Positions 7,198 through 12,637 of a DNA stretch of 12,637 bases are shown here, one piece after another (positions within the stretch are counted from its first letter, which is position 1; the number at the start of each line of letters is the position of its first letter). Source of the stretch: JAGXLP01 sp964649445. Its GTDB lineage: Bacteria > Bipolaricaulota > Bipolaricaulia > M55B111. The translations under genes and the position numbers were made by a program. The DNA is taken from positions 1 through 12,637 of the forward strand of contig CAZYPS010000052.1 of the NCBI GenBank assembly GCA_964649445.1. The letters run 5' to 3'. The notes under the pieces are model-generated. The model was not told where the DNA came from and did not search any database. It was given only the letters and a program-made list of their open reading frames with translations.

Positions 7198-8114
7198 AAA
7201 ATAGATCGTCCGGAAGGAGTAAGGGAGATCTGGCACTAACGATTGGAACATTTGACGGCGTGCACCTGGGCCATCAACTTTTACTGGACGTAACTCAAAC
7301 TATTGCAAGCGATAGGGGAATAGAGAGTGCTGCGTATACTTACGATATTCCTCCTAAGAGATATCTCGGCGATTCGGGACCACCGTTAGTCCTGGACCCG
7401 GAAAAGAAGCTAGATCTCTTAGAAAAGCACGTAGATCGGGTAATCGTTGGAGATTTTCTCAAAGTTAAGGATTACAGGCCTAGGCGTTACGTAGAGGAAA
7501 TTTTGGTTGAACGGTTGAATGTGGATGCGGTAATAATTGGTAACGATTGGAGGTTTGGTCAAAATAGGTCCGGTTCACACGAGGACCTGGAAAAGTTAAG
7601 TAAGGGAAGGTTTACAGTTCATCCCCAGAGTCAGGTGAAAAAGCGCGGAAGGCCCGTGAGTAGTACCTGGATTCGTCGTGTAATCGGAAATGGGGAGATG
7701 GAACTGGCGGCGGAACTTCTCGGCCGGTACCCGAGTTATTCTGGAAAAGTCGTAAAAGGGCACCAGGTGGGAGGAGAGATTGGGTTCCCGACGGCGAATA
7801 TAGAGCTTGACCCGAGGGTTGCTTTGCCAAAACGGGGCAATTACGCAGCATTTGTGGAATACAAAGGTAAAAGACTGGGAGCTGCGGTACACGTCGGCGA
7901 TCGTCCAACTTTTGGCGGAAGACAGTCCCACCAGATCGAGATACATTTAATAGGTTACGACGGTAATCTATACGACGAGCTCCTCGAGGCTAAAATGGTG
8001 AGATACCTTGGTCGGTCCCGGGAATACGAGGGGAAAGAAGAACTGAGAAGTGCTATAAACGATTACGTTACCGAAGCAAAAGAGGTATTAAATGAGGTCA
8101 CTGCGGTGAATTAA
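7194..8114 (+). CDS. ribF: Bifunctional riboflavin kinase / FAD synthetase
   Basis: RibF phosphorylates riboflavin to FMN and then adenylates FMN to FAD. Both domains are present in 306 residues. The N-terminal nucleotidyltransferase has GTFDGVHLGH (18-27), GNDWRFG (116-122; usually G-x-D-F-R-F-G) and SSTWIRR (156-162). The C-terminal kinase has GFPTAN (197-202), RPTFGG (237-242), and an E-x-H segment (249-251) containing the usual catalytic Glu. Two departures: the region normally holding a TFxPxP-like motif reads YTYDIPPKRYLG (48-59), and the residues before GFPTAN are VGGEI where most family members have a GRxL-type sequence. Neither removes a residue I would call essential. It overlaps nrnA by 4 nt and is followed after 27 nt by an unknown gene. 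Its FAD would serve flavoenzymes such as LpdA encoded further right. Confidence 0.95.
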   Translation: MKNRSSGRSKGDLALTIGTFDGVHLGHQLLLDVTQTIASDRGIESAAYTYDIPPKRYLGDSGPPLVLDPEKKLDLLEKHVDRVIVGDFLKVKDYRPRRYVEEILVERLNVDAVIIGNDWRFGQNRSGSHEDLEKLSKGRFTVHPQSQVKKRGRPVSSTWIRRVIGNGEMELAAELLGRYPSYSGKVVKGHQVGGEIGFPTANIELDPRVALPKRGNYAAFVEYKGKRLGAAVHVGDRPTFGGRQSHQIEIHLIGYDGNLYDELLEAKMVRYLGRSREYEGKEELRSAINDYVTEAKEVLNEVTAVN

Positions 8115-8130
8115 TACCAGTATAAAAATT

Positions 8131-8137
8131 AGGAGGT
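8131..8137 (+). promoter_or_regulatory. Shine-Dalgarno site of the hypothetical gene
   Basis: AGGAGGT lies 4 nt before the ATG at 8142 in the 27-nt ribF gap. It is one of the strongest ribosome-binding sites in the window and supports independent, high-level translation of the unknown protein. Confidence 0.75.
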
Positions 8138-8141
8138 TGTT

Positions 8142-8570
8142 ATGGCAAAAAAATGGCGGAAATACGTCAAACAGGAGTTTATGAAGGCTGACAGCGAGTT
8201 TGTAGAAGAACTTCCCATGAATTCGATTGATTTATCCACTTTTGGACTGATTAGTGAAGCGACGACTTTCGTGCCGGTGAAGATCGATGGAGAAGTTCAT
8301 TTGAGGCCGTTACCGGGAGGGCTCTCGGCCTTACGAGATGATATCCAGGATTCTCCGCGACCCGGTGGAGGGTTTGACCTGGACGGAGCTATCAAAACTT
8401 TGACATCGTTTGCGGAGGAATGGGAAGAGGAGATCAAGGAAAAGAAAAAGTGGGAGAAGATGTTAAAGCTGGCTGAAGAAGAGGATCAGATAATGGGCAA
8501 GGAAGAGTACGAGAAAGAGTCGGAAACAAAAACTTCTTTGCTGGATAAAATTAGGAGTCTATTTGGTTAA
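8142..8570 (+). CDS. Hypothetical protein in the ribF-cca operon
   Basis: I do not recognise this 142-residue protein. The N-terminus is basic (MAKKWRKYVKQEF), residues 20-90 look folded, with a hydrophobic Ser/Thr-containing stretch (IDLSTFGLISEATTFVPVKI, 29-48) and Gly/Pro-rich turns (LPGGL, PRPGGG), and residues 91-130 are almost entirely charged and probably a long helix or coiled coil. It ends in a short amphipathic segment (SLLDKIRSLFG). There is no signal peptide, membrane helix or cysteine. It is very likely a real gene: AGGAGGT (8131-8137) precedes the ATG at good spacing, it lies 27 nt after ribF, and its end overlaps the cca start by 8 nt. Context suggests a cytoplasmic housekeeping or RNA-related role, but that is only association. 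Confidence 0.82.
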   Translation: MAKKWRKYVKQEFMKADSEFVEELPMNSIDLSTFGLISEATTFVPVKIDGEVHLRPLPGGLSALRDDIQDSPRPGGGFDLDGAIKTLTSFAEEWEEEIKEKKKWEKMLKLAEEEDQIMGKEEYEKESETKTSLLDKIRSLFG

Positions 8571-10014
8571 TAATATGCCCCGGATTTCCCTTGACAAAGT
8601 ATTAGCCCCTCATCCTTACGCCAGAGAACTACTCGATGGGTTAACCCGGGCCGGTTATCGGTCAGTGGTAGTGGGAGGTACGGTAAGGGACGCTCTCTTG
8701 GGGCAGTACGAAGTAGATTACGACTTTAATCCTGAAAGCGCCGATATAGATATTGCGACTTCGGCCAGTCCGGAAAAGATCAGGGAAATATTCCCGGAAT
8801 ATGATTTTCTAGAAGTAGGGGAAAGTTTTGGTGTATTGGTTCTCGTCGCACCCGACGGAAAAGAGTACGAAGTAGCCCAGTTCAGGACGGAATCCGATTA
8901 CGACGGACGGAGGCCAGGAAGAGTTCAGCCAGCTGATTCGCTGGAAGAAGACGTAAAACGTCGGGACTTTACCGTCAACGGAATGGCGATCGATCTCGAT
9001 GGGGAGGTTATTGATCTTGTTGGCGGTATTAGAGATTTGAAGAATAAGATCGTCCGGGCAATTGGCGACCCCCTTAAAAGATTTAGGGAGGATTATCTTC
9101 GGCCCCTCCGGGCGATAAGAATTGCCTGTTATCTGGAAGGAGAAATTGAAAAAGAAACGGCAAATGCGATAGGAGAGGTTTCCGAAGAGATAACCAGCAT
9201 ATCATGGGAGCGGATAAGGGAAGAACTGGTTAGAATTCTTAAAACTTCCAGGTCCAGCTGGGGGTTTAGACTCTGTAAAGAAACTGGTTTGCTTAACCAA
9301 ATATTGCCGGAAATGGCCGCAAATGAGGGTATTCCTCAGCCCGAAGAGTACCATCCGGAAGGTGACGTACTGGAACACAGTTTCCAGGCACTTGACGTTG
9401 CTGACGAACTTGGATTTTCATACCTTACGAAATTTGCCGTCTTACTTCACGATGTAGGAAAGGCTGAAGCGTACTACAACAATGATAAACAGCACCTGGG
9501 CGGTCACGCTTCACTCGGTCGGAAAAAGACGAAAGAAATATGCGAGCGTTTGAGATTTTCGAACGACGAAACTAAAAAACTAATCTGGCTCGTCGAAAAC
9601 CACATGAGAGGATCAGTTTTGCCCGATATGAGAAAAGCTAAACAGGTGAAGCTTATTCGAGCCAACCAGAACTCGGAAGTTCCGATTGACAACGTGCTGG
9701 AGAGGTTCGATTACTTTACCTCGCTTCTAAGAACTATAATTGCTGACAGCGAAGCTAGTTCTCACGGGGTTGACGGTTGGCTTCCTGTTTTTCAGGTGTT
9801 TTCGGGGCTTTTACCACATCTTCAGCATCTCGAAAATCTGGGCACGGCACGTGAGCTGGTTGACGGTAATGATCTAATAAAACTGGGTTTGCAGGAAGGA
9901 CCAAAGCTCGGTGAGGTCCTTGAATCACTCCATGAGAAGATTTACGCAGGAGAGATTCAGACCAGGAACGATGCCCTTAAGGAAGCCGCTAAAATGGTTG
10001 AAAAGAAATGTTAG
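8563..10014 (+). CDS. cca: CCA-adding tRNA nucleotidyltransferase family protein with HD domain
   Basis: A class II nucleotidyltransferase that adds or repairs the 3' CCA end of tRNA; some relatives add only CC or A, or make poly(A), so the exact activity is open. The 483 residues contain GGTVRDALLG (38-47), the catalytic DIDIAT (61-66), RRDFTVNGMA (133-142), and RFREDYLRPLRAIR (173-186), which reads the incoming nucleotide. An HD phosphohydrolase-type domain follows, with His272, LLHDVGK (294-300) and GHASLG (314-319). Between GLLG and DIDIAT there is an acidic stretch of 14 residues (QYEVDYDFNPESA and neighbours) that is longer than usual. The TTG start at 8563 is chosen because AGGAG (8553-8557) lies 5 nt upstream; the in-frame ATG at 8575 would be 17 nt away. 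It ends exactly where the opposing GTPase gene ends. Confidence 0.92.
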   Translation: MVNNMPRISLDKVLAPHPYARELLDGLTRAGYRSVVVGGTVRDALLGQYEVDYDFNPESADIDIATSASPEKIREIFPEYDFLEVGESFGVLVLVAPDGKEYEVAQFRTESDYDGRRPGRVQPADSLEEDVKRRDFTVNGMAIDLDGEVIDLVGGIRDLKNKIVRAIGDPLKRFREDYLRPLRAIRIACYLEGEIEKETANAIGEVSEEITSISWERIREELVRILKTSRSSWGFRLCKETGLLNQILPEMAANEGIPQPEEYHPEGDVLEHSFQALDVADELGFSYLTKFAVLLHDVGKAEAYYNNDKQHLGGHASLGRKKTKEICERLRFSNDETKKLIWLVENHMRGSVLPDMRKAKQVKLIRANQNSEVPIDNVLERFDYFTSLLRTIIADSEASSHGVDGWLPVFQVFSGLLPHLQHLENLGTARELVDGNDLIKLGLQEGPKLGEVLESLHEKIYAGEIQTRNDALKEAAKMVEKKC

Positions 10015-11004
10015 TTACTCCTGATGAATTTCTATTATGTCTCCGTCCTTTAAGACGTGATCCTGGGCTACTTCCTGGCCGTCATATCTGCCCGAGCCCC
10101 ATATCCTGATATAGTCCAGGCTTTCTACCATATCCCTGTGAATGGATCTAACTCCTTCCAGGACGGTACTGCCTCTGTCCAGGATATATGGTTCCTGGAG
10201 GTCCGGTTCCTTGCCCGGTTTTTTCGTGTAGATTCTTATCTTGTTTAATCCCTTGAAGACGAAACCGGAAAATTCCGAGAGACTCTCCTCGTCCAGTATC
10301 GATAGGGGTGTCGTAGGGAGTCCTGAGGATTCTTCGATTTCGTTAGAAATTTCCTGGGAAGGGAGTTCGTCGCTCTTGGCAATAACTACTTGTCCTTTTC
10401 TATTGGTCCTTCCAATGGCATCTCTCTGAAAGTCCGCTTTTGGAGGGAAAATATATATGCCTTCCTCATTGAGCAAATTCATGGTGCGATTAAAGTTTTC
10501 TAGGGGGTCCTCGGCCGCTCCGTCGACGATCAGCAGGACAAGGTGGGCTTTTCTTATTAGATTGTAAACCCAGGTTTCTACGTGTTCCTCCGAAATCGGA
10601 GGGGTGTCGATTAGCTGTATCTGAACGTCCTCGTGTTCCAGCATGCCAATAGTCGGTCCCTGGGTCGAAAAGGGAAAATCGGCGACCCTGGGAGTGGCGT
10701 TAGTTGTTATATCAAGTAACGCTGACTTTCCTGAATTTGGTAGACCTGCAAGTACTACCTGGCCCGCACCCTGAGGTTCTATCTGGTCCGGTGTTTTTGC
10801 CCTCGTAGGACCTTTCTTCTTCTGAGAACTCTTTTTGAGGTCGGATATTCTCTTTCGAAGGTCCGCTTCTATCTTGTCCGTTCCTTTGTGGTTGGGAAGA
10901 AGTGAAAGCATTTCCTGGAGTGCATCAAGCTTTTCGTCTTTGGAGTTAGCGTTCCGGTATCTATCTTCAGCTTCGATGTACTCTGGAGGTAAATTGGCTG
11001 GCAT
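10015..11004 (-). CDS. TGS-domain GTPase related to the DRG/Obg family
   Basis: A cytoplasmic P-loop GTPase of the TRAFAC class resembling archaeal and eukaryotic DRG proteins; relatives are thought to act on ribosomes or translation, but the bacterial subfamily has no agreed role. The 329 residues comprise a helical N-terminus (1-60), a Lys-rich linker (57-70), the G domain with G1 GLPNSGKS (87-94), the switch segment PFSTQGPTIGM (111-121), G3 DTPP (133-136; DTPP rather than DxxG), G4 AKSD (209-212; AKSD in place of NKxD), and a C-terminal TGS domain (about 254-328) ending in DHVLKDGDIIEI. The changed G3 and G4 motifs look typical of this subfamily. The ATG follows AGGGGTG 6 nt upstream. It is a monocistronic unit convergent with cca with no spacer. 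Confidence 0.93.
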   Translation of the reverse strand: MPANLPPEYIEAEDRYRNANSKDEKLDALQEMLSLLPNHKGTDKIEADLRKRISDLKKSSQKKKGPTRAKTPDQIEPQGAGQVVLAGLPNSGKSALLDITTNATPRVADFPFSTQGPTIGMLEHEDVQIQLIDTPPISEEHVETWVYNLIRKAHLVLLIVDGAAEDPLENFNRTMNLLNEEGIYIFPPKADFQRDAIGRTNRKGQVVIAKSDELPSQEISNEIEESSGLPTTPLSILDEESLSEFSGFVFKGLNKIRIYTKKPGKEPDLQEPYILDRGSTVLEGVRSIHRDMVESLDYIRIWGSGRYDGQEVAQDHVLKDGDIIEIHQE

Positions 11005-11037
11005 AGACTACACCCCTTTTCCAGTTTATTTAGTGAA

Positions 11038-11066
11038 TGTTACGAATCAGCCTGCCCAAAGACAAA
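11038..11066 (-). promoter_or_regulatory. Possible promoter of the TGS GTPase gene
   Basis: On the minus strand TTGTCT, a 17-nt spacer and TAACAT (four of six matches in each box) lie upstream of the ATG at 11004, leaving a leader of roughly 25 nt. The match is only moderate, and the -10 box overlaps one of three TAGTGAA copies in the region. Confidence 0.35.
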
Positions 11067-11087
11067 CTCCCAGCCCGGGTATATAAG
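11059..11087 (+). promoter_or_regulatory. Possible plus-strand promoter of an RNA unit
   Basis: AAGACA (11059-11064), a 17-nt spacer and TATAAG (11082-11087; five of six to consensus). The start of transcription would be near 11094. It overlaps and opposes the possible promoter of the GTPase gene, so the two would compete. Confidence 0.35.
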
Positions 11088-11093
11088 ATAGTT

Positions 11094-11218
11094 CGACTAA
11101 TAATTTTCATTGGAGAGCTTGAAAATTGAGAGCTTGTTCCAGTTTTTATTCTTCCTTTCGGTAAATTTGGCTGAGGTTAATAATAACCGTTCGTAACCCC
11201 TTTCGGGTTTATATTTTT
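11094..11218 (+). ncRNA. Candidate small RNA, about 125 nt
   Basis: The segment begins where the promoter at 11059-11087 should start transcription and ends in a terminator-like hairpin with U-rich tail. Inside are an 8-bp perfect inverted repeat, AATTTTCA/TGAAAATT (11102-11109 and 11120-11127), a direct repeat GAGAGCTTG (11113-11121 and 11128-11136, 15-nt period) and a GGTTA-ataa-TAACC hairpin (11175-11188). The first hairpin loop holds most of the first GAGAGCTTG copy while the second copy is single-stranded. It matches no RNA family that I know. This is inference from layout only. Confidence 0.3.
11195..11218 (+). terminator. Weak intrinsic terminator
   Basis: AACCC-ctttc-GGGTT (11195-11209) is followed by a U-rich run, TTTATATTTTT in the DNA up to 11218. 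The stem is only 5 bp and the run is interrupted by A, so efficiency would be modest. It lies about 100 nt after the proposed start of the small RNA. Confidence 0.4.
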
Positions 11219-11354
11219 GACTTTACCGGCTCAAATGGATAGTGCGGATTTTGTACGCACGAAATGGTCGACAGGTAAACGGTAAACAAGGTAAGGTTCG
11301 GTATACACGGCTCTAGGATAATTGTTACCTTTCATCTAATTTATCACGATGAAG

Positions 11355-11383
11355 TTGTTCTGGTCACAGCAGGAGTTTAAAAT
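11355..11383 (+). promoter_or_regulatory. Possible promoter upstream of lpdA
   Basis: TTGTTC (11355-11360), a 17-nt spacer and TAAAAT (11378-11383; five of six). The -35 box is poor. If active it would give a leader of about 495 nt before lpdA, or transcribe the small open frames first. I found no better -35/-10 pair nearer to lpdA. Confidence 0.3.
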
Positions 11384-11490
11384 TCTTATATAGTGAACGT
11401 AATAACATTCATTTAATTAAGGAATATAAATCAAGCCAATACTCCGGGGATAGTCTGAAACGAAGAACAATTAGAGAAAGCCCGGAAGGG

Positions 11491-11667
11491 ATGAAGTTAT
11501 TTTATGTGGTTAATCTGGAAAGCATGAAAAGTTTCCAGAAATTTAAAAAGCTATCGAGAAAAAGTTTTATACCTGCTTGGATCGAGGAACTTGTAGTTAT
11601 TGGCTATTCCACTTTCCCTATTACTCTAGTGTGTGTGGAGGTTATACTGTTTTGTTTACGTGCATAA
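11491..11667 (+). CDS. Possible small membrane protein, 58 residues
   Basis: An ATG-initiated frame of 58 residues: a basic N-terminal half (MKSFQKFKKLSRKSF, 12-26) followed by a hydrophobic half (31-56) containing LVVIGYSTFPITLVCV, which could form one membrane helix with the positive side in the cytoplasm. GGAAGG lies directly against the ATG, too close for good initiation. The frame is open without a stop upstream to 11353 but offers no earlier ATG, GTG or TTG. Two cysteines are unusual compared with neighbouring proteins. I recognise no family, and it may be chance. Confidence 0.2.
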   Translation: MKLFYVVNLESMKSFQKFKKLSRKSFIPAWIEELVVIGYSTFPITLVCVEVILFCLRA

Positions 11668-11787
11668 TGCCAAAGGGCAGGGAGTTACGACGAAAAAGCG
11701 GAGAAAGTTACTGGGATTGCCGATTTAATGGGGGAGTATTTGGCCTCATGCACATTGAACTGGTACTGGAGGCTTTTGCCGAAATGA

Positions 11788-11804
11788 CTTAAGGTACTTT
11801 TAAG
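11788..11804 (+). promoter_or_regulatory. Direct repeat resembling an OmpR/PhoB-family operator
   Basis: CTTAAG-gtact-TTTAAG, within two copies of TTAAGGTA at 11-bp spacing (11789-11796 and 11800-11807), about 80 nt upstream of lpdA. OmpR/PhoB-family response regulators bind tandem half-sites one helical turn apart, and YTTAAG-N5-YTTAAG is the form known for PmrA. The regulator in this organism is unknown. Confidence 0.35.
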
Positions 11805-11875
11805 GTAGATTTGAATTGGTTAGTGAAGTTTAACTCCCGTCACCACGCCAGGGATTTTATTTTCAATCTTGAAAG

Positions 11876-11882
11876 AGGAGGT
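11876..11882 (+). promoter_or_regulatory. Shine-Dalgarno site of lpdA
   Basis: AGGAGGT is complete but only 3 nt from the GTG at 11886. No other in-frame start with a better placed site was found, and the conserved FAD-binding segment begins about 12 residues later, as expected. Confidence 0.7.
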
Positions 11883-11885
11883 ACA

Positions 11886-12637
11886 GTGACTATAGAGACC
11901 AATAATCAGGATGTTCTAGTGATCGGAGCTGGACCGGGTGGCTATACTGCAGCCATCCGGCTTGGCCAGTACGGGTTCGAACCATTAGTCGTCGAGGAGG
12001 AGAACGTCGGAGGCGTTTGCTTAAACTGGGGCTGTATTCCGACAAAAACTCTTTATAGCTCTACTGAACCGCTGGATCGGTTTGAAACCTGGCAGGAGAG
12101 AGGTATCGTCTTCTCAAGCTACGATTTGGACCGGGAAAAAATGATCGAAAACCAGAATAAAATAGTAGATAAGTTAACTGGCGGGGTTAAAAAGTTAATT
12201 GAGGCTAACGGTGGAAAAGTTATTGAAGGTAGAGCTAAGTTAAATTCCAGTTCAAAAGCGGTGGTAAAAAAGGCAAATGGGGAAAAAATCTCGATCGAAC
12301 CGGATAACGTCATAATAGCTACAGGTTCTTCTCCAATTGAGCTTCCCGGGTTCCCGTTCGCGAATGATTCGATCTGGAATTCGCGCGATGCAATAAAGCT
12401 TCAGGAGGTTCCGGGGAAACTGGTTATTCTTGGGGCTGGAGTTATCGGGCTCGAAATGGGGACTATCTATAATAGACTTGGCACGAAAGTTGAAATATTG
12501 GAGATGGCTGAGTCAATTCTACCGGGAATGAATGTAGATAGGCGATTGTCTTCAATGCTCAAACGGGAATTGAAGAAATCCGGAATAAATTTATATACTG
12601 AAACGAAAGCAGTGGAGCTAAAAGAAGATTCGGGAGA
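11886..12637 (+). CDS. lpdA: Dihydrolipoamide dehydrogenase, N-terminal part
   Basis: The E3 flavoenzyme that reoxidises dihydrolipoyl groups with NAD+ in 2-oxoacid dehydrogenase complexes or the glycine cleavage system; which complex it serves is not visible here. The 250 codons present contain the FAD-binding VIGAGPGGYTAA (12-23), the redox-active disulfide in GGVCLNWGCIPTK (42-54; Cys45 and Cys50), ATGS (145-148) and the NAD-binding GAGVIGLEMG (183-192) with acidic ILEMAE at the end of the second strand, which favours NAD over NADP. The GGVCLNWGCIPTK form favours LpdA over mercuric or glutathione reductase. The GTG start at 11886 is chosen because AGGAGGT (11876-11882) precedes it, though spacing of 3 nt is short. 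The gene runs off the right edge, so the dimer interface and catalytic His-Glu pair are not seen. Confidence 0.94.
   Translation, partial: MTIETNNQDVLVIGAGPGGYTAAIRLGQYGFEPLVVEEENVGGVCLNWGCIPTKTLYSSTEPLDRFETWQERGIVFSSYDLDREKMIENQNKIVDKLTGGVKKLIEANGGKVIEGRAKLNSSSKAVVKKANGEKISIEPDNVIIATGSSPIELPGFPFANDSIWNSRDAIKLQEVPGKLVILGAGVIGLEMGTIYNRLGTKVEILEMAESILPGMNVDRRLSSMLKRELKKSGINLYTETKAVELKEDSG

Larger units (their letters stand above)
11005..11885. other. 881-nt intergenic region between the GTPase gene and lpdA
   Basis: No recognisable protein-coding gene fills this stretch. It contains, from left to right: GTPase upstream signals; a possible small RNA unit (11059-11218); a hairpin GTGCG-n9-CGCAC (11242-11260); tandem GGTAAAC copies (11274-11287) and a 7-bp inverted repeat AAGGTAA/TTACCTT (11288-11331); a possible plus-strand promoter (11355-11383); an imperfect palindrome (11394-11411); an 8-bp hairpin (11514-11539); two small open frames (11491-11792); and an 11-bp-period direct repeat (11788-11804) before lpdA. 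TAGTGAA occurs three times on the plus strand (11031, 11391, 11821). I found no tRNA, SRP, tmRNA or RNase P signature. Confidence 0.6.

Noticed and set aside
11089..11100. GTTCGA as a tRNA T-loop
   Set aside because: No acceptor, D or anticodon stems can be drawn around it.
11242..11260. GTGCG as the 5' end of a group II intron
   Set aside because: The bases after GTGCG do not fit the intron 5' consensus, no domain V or reverse transcriptase is present, and the motif is explained as a simple hairpin.
11480..11492. CCGGAAGGG as an SRP RNA or RNase P fragment
   Set aside because: The surrounding bases do not form the SRP GGAA-tetraloop helix, and no RNase P P4-type sequence is present.
11577..11792. 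71-residue frame from a TTG at 11577
   Set aside because: No ribosome-binding site precedes the TTG, and the first 30 residues overlap the other small frame. Only the ATG-started last part (from 11667) has a sensible layout.

Overview
The window is a piece of a bacterial chromosome, not an archaeal one: it carries bacterial-type GluRS, UvrB, RuvB, RibF and an HD-containing CCA-adding enzyme, and several sites look like sigma70 promoters. The proteins are rich in Lys and Glu. The membrane pyrophosphatase has the gate-glutamate position usual in Na+-pumping forms, and RibF has a variant N-terminal motif of the kind I associate with Thermotoga-like enzymes. Together these suggest an anaerobic, possibly thermophilic or halophilic member of a poorly sampled lineage. 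The lineage is inference; no rRNA is present.

Layout. Positions 1-6023 hold four minus-strand housekeeping genes, read from right to left: ruvB, uvrB, gltX, and hppA (its 3' part lies outside the window). Each is separated by about 95-140 nt, and ruvB, uvrB and gltX each have a recognisable promoter. At about 6024-6207 two promoters stand back to back and fire divergently into ruvB (left) and nrnA (right). Positions 6208-10014 form a tight plus-strand operon: nrnA, ribF, an unrecognised 142-aa protein gene, and cca, joined by overlaps or a 27-nt gap. A minus-strand TGS-domain GTPase gene (10015-11004) meets cca stop codon to stop codon with no spacer. After an 881-nt intergenic stretch (11005-11885), lpdA starts and runs off the right edge.

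The genes cover DNA repair and recombination (UvrB, RuvB), translation and RNA turnover (GluRS, CCA enzyme, NrnA nanoRNase, TGS GTPase), flavin cofactor supply (RibF), a flavoenzyme that uses FAD (dihydrolipoamide dehydrogenase), and ion-gradient bioenergetics (HppA).

Most of the window is ordinary. The places worth a second look are: (a) the 881-nt intergenic region, which has a possible promoter-to-terminator small RNA unit, three copies of TAGTGAA, an 11-bp-period direct repeat like an OmpR/PhoB-family response-regulator site, a GGTAAA cluster and one or two possible small ORFs; (b) uvrB and ruvB, whose promoters sit so close to the ATG that the mRNAs should be leaderless; (c) the conserved unknown-type gene inside the ribF-cca operon. 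I see no CRISPR array, prophage, transposase, tRNA or rRNA.
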